Shown here piece by piece: positions 23,333-28,269 of a DNA stretch of 28,269 bases. Positions within the stretch are counted from its first letter, which is position 1, and each line of letters begins with the position of its first letter. The position numbers were made by a program, and so were the translations under genes. Origin of the DNA: DSNY01 sp016861185. GTDB lineage: Bacteria; Pseudomonadota; Gammaproteobacteria; Burkholderiales; Burkholderiaceae_F. Location of the stretch: NCBI GenBank assembly GCA_030263275.1, contig SZOR01000050.1:1-28269 (forward strand), written 5' to 3'. The notes beneath the pieces were generated by a model, which was not told where the DNA came from, did not search any database, and saw only the letters and a program-made list of their open reading frames with translations.

Positions 23333-23773
23333 AGGCCGTTCGTCGCCGTTGCCTGAATGCGCGGTGCGCGTCTGCACGCGCTTCGATGCCGGCTCACTCG
23401 GAGTGCAGTCCAAGAGGCGCACACCTGTTCGCCTCGACAGCATCCGTTCGCATGCGGTCGCTGCAGCCTTGAGTTGCGCCGTCGCGGCCATCCGCTTGCG
23501 GACACGGGTCACTTACTCAAGAACACGCATGCTCGGCGCGGATCGGCGCGCTCGCACCGGCGGATTACCCGCGCGAACGACACCCCTGCAATTGAAGGAT
23601 GCGCGGCGATCGGCGCGCGGGCACGCTGCACTCACCGTAACGCGAATGGCACTTTCGACCGAAAGCGGCATCCGCGAAGCAGCCTGAACGACCTCGCCAT
23701 GGCTGCAGTCGATCCGGGCGGTATCCGGATCGGTGCGGACGGCGAGTTCCTGAACCCACGATGGAGGATCACC
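23333..23773. other. Gene-free spacer
   Basis: No supported gene is seen in this 441-bp stretch. Several open frames cross it, but none has a ribosome binding site or recognisable sequence. A near-direct repeat is visible (GCGGATCGGCGCGC near 23537 and GCGGCGATCGGCGCGC near 23605). The promoter of the DUF4148-like gene should lie here, but no clear hexamers were found. Confidence 0.4.
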
Positions 23774-24040
23774 ATGAAAAGCGCACGCGTTCTGATCATC
23801 GCCTGTTTCGCGACCGCCTCGGGCATCGCTTCGGCCGGCGGACCGCCGTATCCGGAGGAAACGGCGTTCAAGTCGACCAAGTCGCGCGCCGAGGTCGTCG
23901 CCGAGACGCTCGAGGCGATTCGGCTCGGGCTCGTGATGAAAAGCGAAGGCGAAGTGCCGGTCGCGACACCCGAGCAGGAGAAGCTGATCGCCGAGGCTGG
24001 GCGCCGCGCGGCGGAAGCGTCCCGCCTGGCGTCCAAGTAG
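23774..24040 (+). CDS. Small exported DUF4148-like protein (88 aa)
   Basis: ATG at 23774 follows ATGGAGGATCACC, with GGAGG correctly spaced. The first ~21 residues are a signal peptide (MKSARVLIIACFATASGIAS, then AGG). The mature part, TKSRAEVVAETLEAIRLGL followed by a short polar tail with GEVPVATPEQEKLIAEA, matches the pattern of Burkholderiales DUF4148 peptides ('s.ltRaeV.aEl..a...G'). The function of these abundant periplasmic peptides is unknown. A 12-bp hairpin follows the stop by 22 bases, so it is probably a single-gene transcript. Confidence 0.75.
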   Translation: MKSARVLIIACFATASGIASAGGPPYPEETAFKSTKSRAEVVAETLEAIRLGLVMKSEGEVPVATPEQEKLIAEAGRRAAEASRLASK

Positions 24041-24061
24041 CAAGGCGTGTCCGGCAGGGCC

Positions 24062-24102
24062 CTGCACCGCGCTCGACGAGGCATCCGTCCAGCGCGGTGC
24101 AG
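24062..24102 (+). terminator. Hairpin after the DUF4148-like gene
   Basis: CTGCACCGCGCT (24062-24073) and AGCGCGGTGCAG (24091-24102) form a perfect 12-bp stem with a 17-base loop. There is no T-run after it, so termination strength is uncertain. Confidence 0.5.
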
Positions 24103-24162
24103 CCCGACCTCCCCACGCGATTCGCCGGATTCGTACGAGAACAACCTCGTCCGGAGGCGGTC

Positions 24163-24426
24163 ATGTCACCCCACTTCGTCTCGACGCATTCCATCGCGCG
24201 CTCAGCGATCGGCGCCGCAGGCGTCGCCATCGGCGTCGCGTTCGTCCTGATGCTGCGCACTGCCGCGATCGCCGGCGCGGAGCGCGCCGAAGCGGCGTAT
24301 GCCGGGTCGACCGCGCGCCTCGCCGCGACGACCGCGGGCGTCCGGCTCGCCGCTTCGGCGCTCGGGTCGCCCGACTTGGCAGCACCCGCTGCATGCGCTC
24401 CGCCGCGTGCCGATCGATCACGCTGA
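24163..24426 (+). CDS. Small membrane protein of unknown function (87 aa)
   Basis: ATG at 24163 follows CCGGAGGCGGTC, a good ribosome binding site. Residues ~12-40 form one hydrophobic stretch (IGAAGVAIGVAFVLMLRTAA), likely a membrane anchor or uncleaved signal, followed by an Ala/Arg-rich tail (YAGSTARLAATTAGVRLAAS). No family is recognised. It may be a real small protein or a random frame in GC-rich DNA; the ribosome binding site and the well-placed hydrophobic segment favour the former. Confidence 0.45.
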   Translation: MSPHFVSTHSIARSAIGAAGVAIGVAFVLMLRTAAIAGAERAEAAYAGSTARLAATTAGVRLAASALGSPDLAAPAACAPPRADRSR

Positions 24427-24643
24427 TCGTCGCCCGCGACGACGCCGTCCCGCTGCAGAGACGAAGCATGCCGATCGGCGAGACCGGGTGCCGCGCCTTG
24501 CGCGGCGCGTGCTGCGGTCGGCGCTCACGCGTCGCGGCGTCGAGTCGGCAGCAGGACCCAATGACGTGGAGCTGACGTGCATTGCCGGATGGCCCTGACG
24601 ATCGGTCGCAACCGGGAGTAAGCCCCGGCAGGGATCTGTCCCG

Positions 24644-24686
24644 GGCACATGTGCCGCCGCATGCGAAACCGGCGCGCTGATATGCT
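24644..24686 (+). promoter_or_regulatory. Candidate promoter/operator of the glycerate kinase gene
   Basis: TATGCT (24681-24686) is a -10-like hexamer placed so that transcription would begin at about the GTG start codon (24693). A perfect 12-bp palindrome, GGCACATGTGCC, lies at 24644-24655, near the expected -35 position, where no TTGACA-like hexamer is seen. An activator-dependent promoter is possible. Confidence 0.35.
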
Positions 24687-24692
24687 GGTTTC

Positions 24693-25967
24693 GTGGACCC
24701 TCTTCAGTTGCTTCGATCGAGCTTCTCCGCCGCCGTCGCCGCCGCCGATCCGCTGAAGATCGTCGCCGCGCACTTGCCGGCGAAGCCGCGCGGACGCGTG
24801 TGTGTGGTCGGCGCGGGCAAGGCGGCGGCGAGCATGGCGCGCGCGGTCGAGCTGGCGTGGCCCGAGGTCGCGCTCGATGGGCTCGTGATCACGCGCTACG
24901 CGCACGGGCTGCCGACCGAACGCGTCCGCGTCGTCGAAGCCGGGCATCCGGTGCCGGACGAGGCGGGCGAGGCCGCTGCGCGTGAGATCCTCTCGCTCGC
25001 GCATTCGCTCGGCCCGGACGATCTGCTGCTCGCCTTGATCTCGGGCGGCGGCTCGAGCCTGCTCGCGCTCCCGGTGCCCGACGTGCCGATGGTCGATCTG
25101 AAGGCGGTGACGCGCGAACTACTGCGCTGTGGCGCGCCGATCGAGCAAATGAACGTCGTGCGCAAGCATCTGTCGCTTGCCGCGGGCGGCCGGCTGGCGG
25201 CGGCGACGAGCGCGCGCGTGCTCGCGCTGATCGTCTCCGACGTGACGGGCGATTCTCCGAGCGATATCGCGAGCGGCCCGTGCGCGCCGGATCCCTCGAC
25301 CTACGCCGATGCGCTGGTGATCCTCGCGCGTTACGGTTGCGAGACGCCGGCGAGCGTGCGCGCGCATCTCGAACGCGGCGCGCGCGGCGAGATCGAGGAG
25401 ACGCCGAAGCCCGGCGCTCCGCTGTTCGCGCGCGTGGAAAACCGCGTGATCGCGACCGCGCATCGCAGCCTCGAAGCCGCGGCCGAGACGTTCCGCGCGG
25501 CGAACGTCGCGCCCGTGATCCTCGGCGACACGATCACAGGCGAGGCGCGCGAGGTCGCGAAGGTGATGGCCGCGCTGGTGCGCGAGATTCGCAACCATCG
25601 CCAGCCGTTCGCGCCGCCCGTGGCGTTGGTCTCCGGCGGCGAGTGCACGGTGACGATTCCGCCCGGCGTCAAGGGGCGCGGCGGCCGCTGCAGCGAGTTC
25701 CTGCTTTCGCTCGCGGTCGAACTCGACGGCCCGCCGAACGTCTATGCGCTCGCGGCCGACACCGACGGCATCGACGGCTCGGAGGACAACGCCGGCGCGT
25801 GGCTCGCCCCGGATTCGATCGCGCGCGCCGCGGCGAAGGGGGTTAGGGCGCGCGCGGCGCTCGACGCGCACGATGCGTGGGGCTTCTTCGCGGCGGCCGA
25901 TGCGCTGATTCGCACCGGACCGACGCGAACGAACGTCAACGACTATCGCGCGATTCTCGTGCTGTAG
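24693..25967 (+). CDS. Glycerate 2-kinase (TtuD/GckA type, MOFRL family)
   Basis: The 424-aa protein is a full-length MOFRL-family glycerate kinase, often named TtuD or GckA, which phosphorylates D-glycerate to 2-phosphoglycerate in tartrate, glyoxylate and serine-cycle metabolism. Visible family signatures are VCVVGAGKAAASMARAVE (from residue 36), ISGGGSSLLALP (116-127), MNVVRKHLSLAAGGRLA, LIVSDVTGDSPSDIASGPC, SGGECTVTIPPGVKGRGGRC and DTDGIDGSEDNAGAW. The start is GTG at 24693; the encoded N-terminus aligns with family starts, and no ribosome binding site precedes it. The stop is one base from the stop of the convergent aceE. No neighbouring tartrate or glyoxylate genes are in the window, so the pathway context is open. 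Confidence 0.93.
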   Translation: MDPLQLLRSSFSAAVAAADPLKIVAAHLPAKPRGRVCVVGAGKAAASMARAVELAWPEVALDGLVITRYAHGLPTERVRVVEAGHPVPDEAGEAAAREILSLAHSLGPDDLLLALISGGGSSLLALPVPDVPMVDLKAVTRELLRCGAPIEQMNVVRKHLSLAAGGRLAAATSARVLALIVSDVTGDSPSDIASGPCAPDPSTYADALVILARYGCETPASVRAHLERGARGEIEETPKPGAPLFARVENRVIATAHRSLEAAAETFRAANVAPVILGDTITGEAREVAKVMAALVREIRNHRQPFAPPVALVSGGECTVTIPPGVKGRGGRCSEFLLSLAVELDGPPNVYALAADTDGIDGSEDNAGAWLAPDSIARAAAKGVRARAALDAHDAWGFFAAADALIRTGPTRTNVNDYRAILVL

Positions 25968-25968
25968 A

Positions 25969-28269
<2,301 letters not shown>

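Noticed and set aside
23349..24040. Longer frames (112 and 227 aa) upstream of or including the DUF4148-like gene
   Set aside because: Only the ATG at 23774 has a ribosome binding site and yields a signal peptide; the longer versions bury that signal in low-quality sequence.

Overview
The window is GC-rich, densely packed chromosomal DNA with few or no true intergenic spacers. It is best read as a betaproteobacterium, probably of the order Burkholderiales. The grounds are the gene families: a homodimeric-type AceE pyruvate dehydrogenase, an AapJQMP amino-acid importer, a TtuD/MOFRL glycerate kinase, DUF4148-like exported peptides, a long uncharacterised coiled-coil protein and cyclase/ATPase/TPR regulators. 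Genus cannot be fixed from the sequence alone. No rRNA, tRNA, CRISPR array, transposase or phage gene was seen.

Layout. 1-1.5 kb: the C-terminal half of an ATPase/TPR regulator, then a decayed DUF72 (YecE-like) fragment. 1.5-5.8 kb, minus strand: a 900-aa all-helical coiled-coil protein of unknown function, a YciA-type acyl-CoA thioesterase and a short-chain dehydrogenase; a family of 7-bp repeats lies between the last two. 5.9-7.8 kb: an Atm1-type ABC exporter. 7.9-13.5 kb: an amino-acid uptake block with a stand-alone periplasmic binding protein followed by aapJ-aapQ-aapM-aapP. A near-consensus sigma-54 promoter precedes aapJ, and a perfect 18-bp hairpin separates aapJ from the permease genes, which suggests nitrogen-responsive expression and binding-protein excess. 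13.5-15.6 kb: a membrane protein fused to a spermidine-synthase-like domain.

16-17.9 kb: two co-transcribed lipoproteins of unknown function, in a stretch whose codon use looks less GC-biased than its surroundings. 17.9-22.8 kb: a regulatory cluster with a degenerate class III cyclase/NTPase/TPR protein, a divergent GAF-like/LuxR regulator and a second small LuxR-type regulator. 22.8-24.4 kb: a bacterial LRAT/PLAAT-like putative acyltransferase or hydrolase, a DUF4148-like exported peptide and a small membrane peptide. 24.7-26 kb: glycerate 2-kinase, possibly on a leaderless mRNA. 26-28.3 kb, minus strand: aceE, cut by the window end. It carries two in-frame palindromic insertions that disrupt conserved parts of the protein without breaking the frame.

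The most unusual observations are the palindromic elements domesticated inside aceE (including a perfect 21-bp inverted repeat), the sigma-54/hairpin architecture of the aap locus, the orphan 900-aa coiled-coil protein, the lipoprotein pair, and the PLAAT-like protein with an intact His-His-Cys set.
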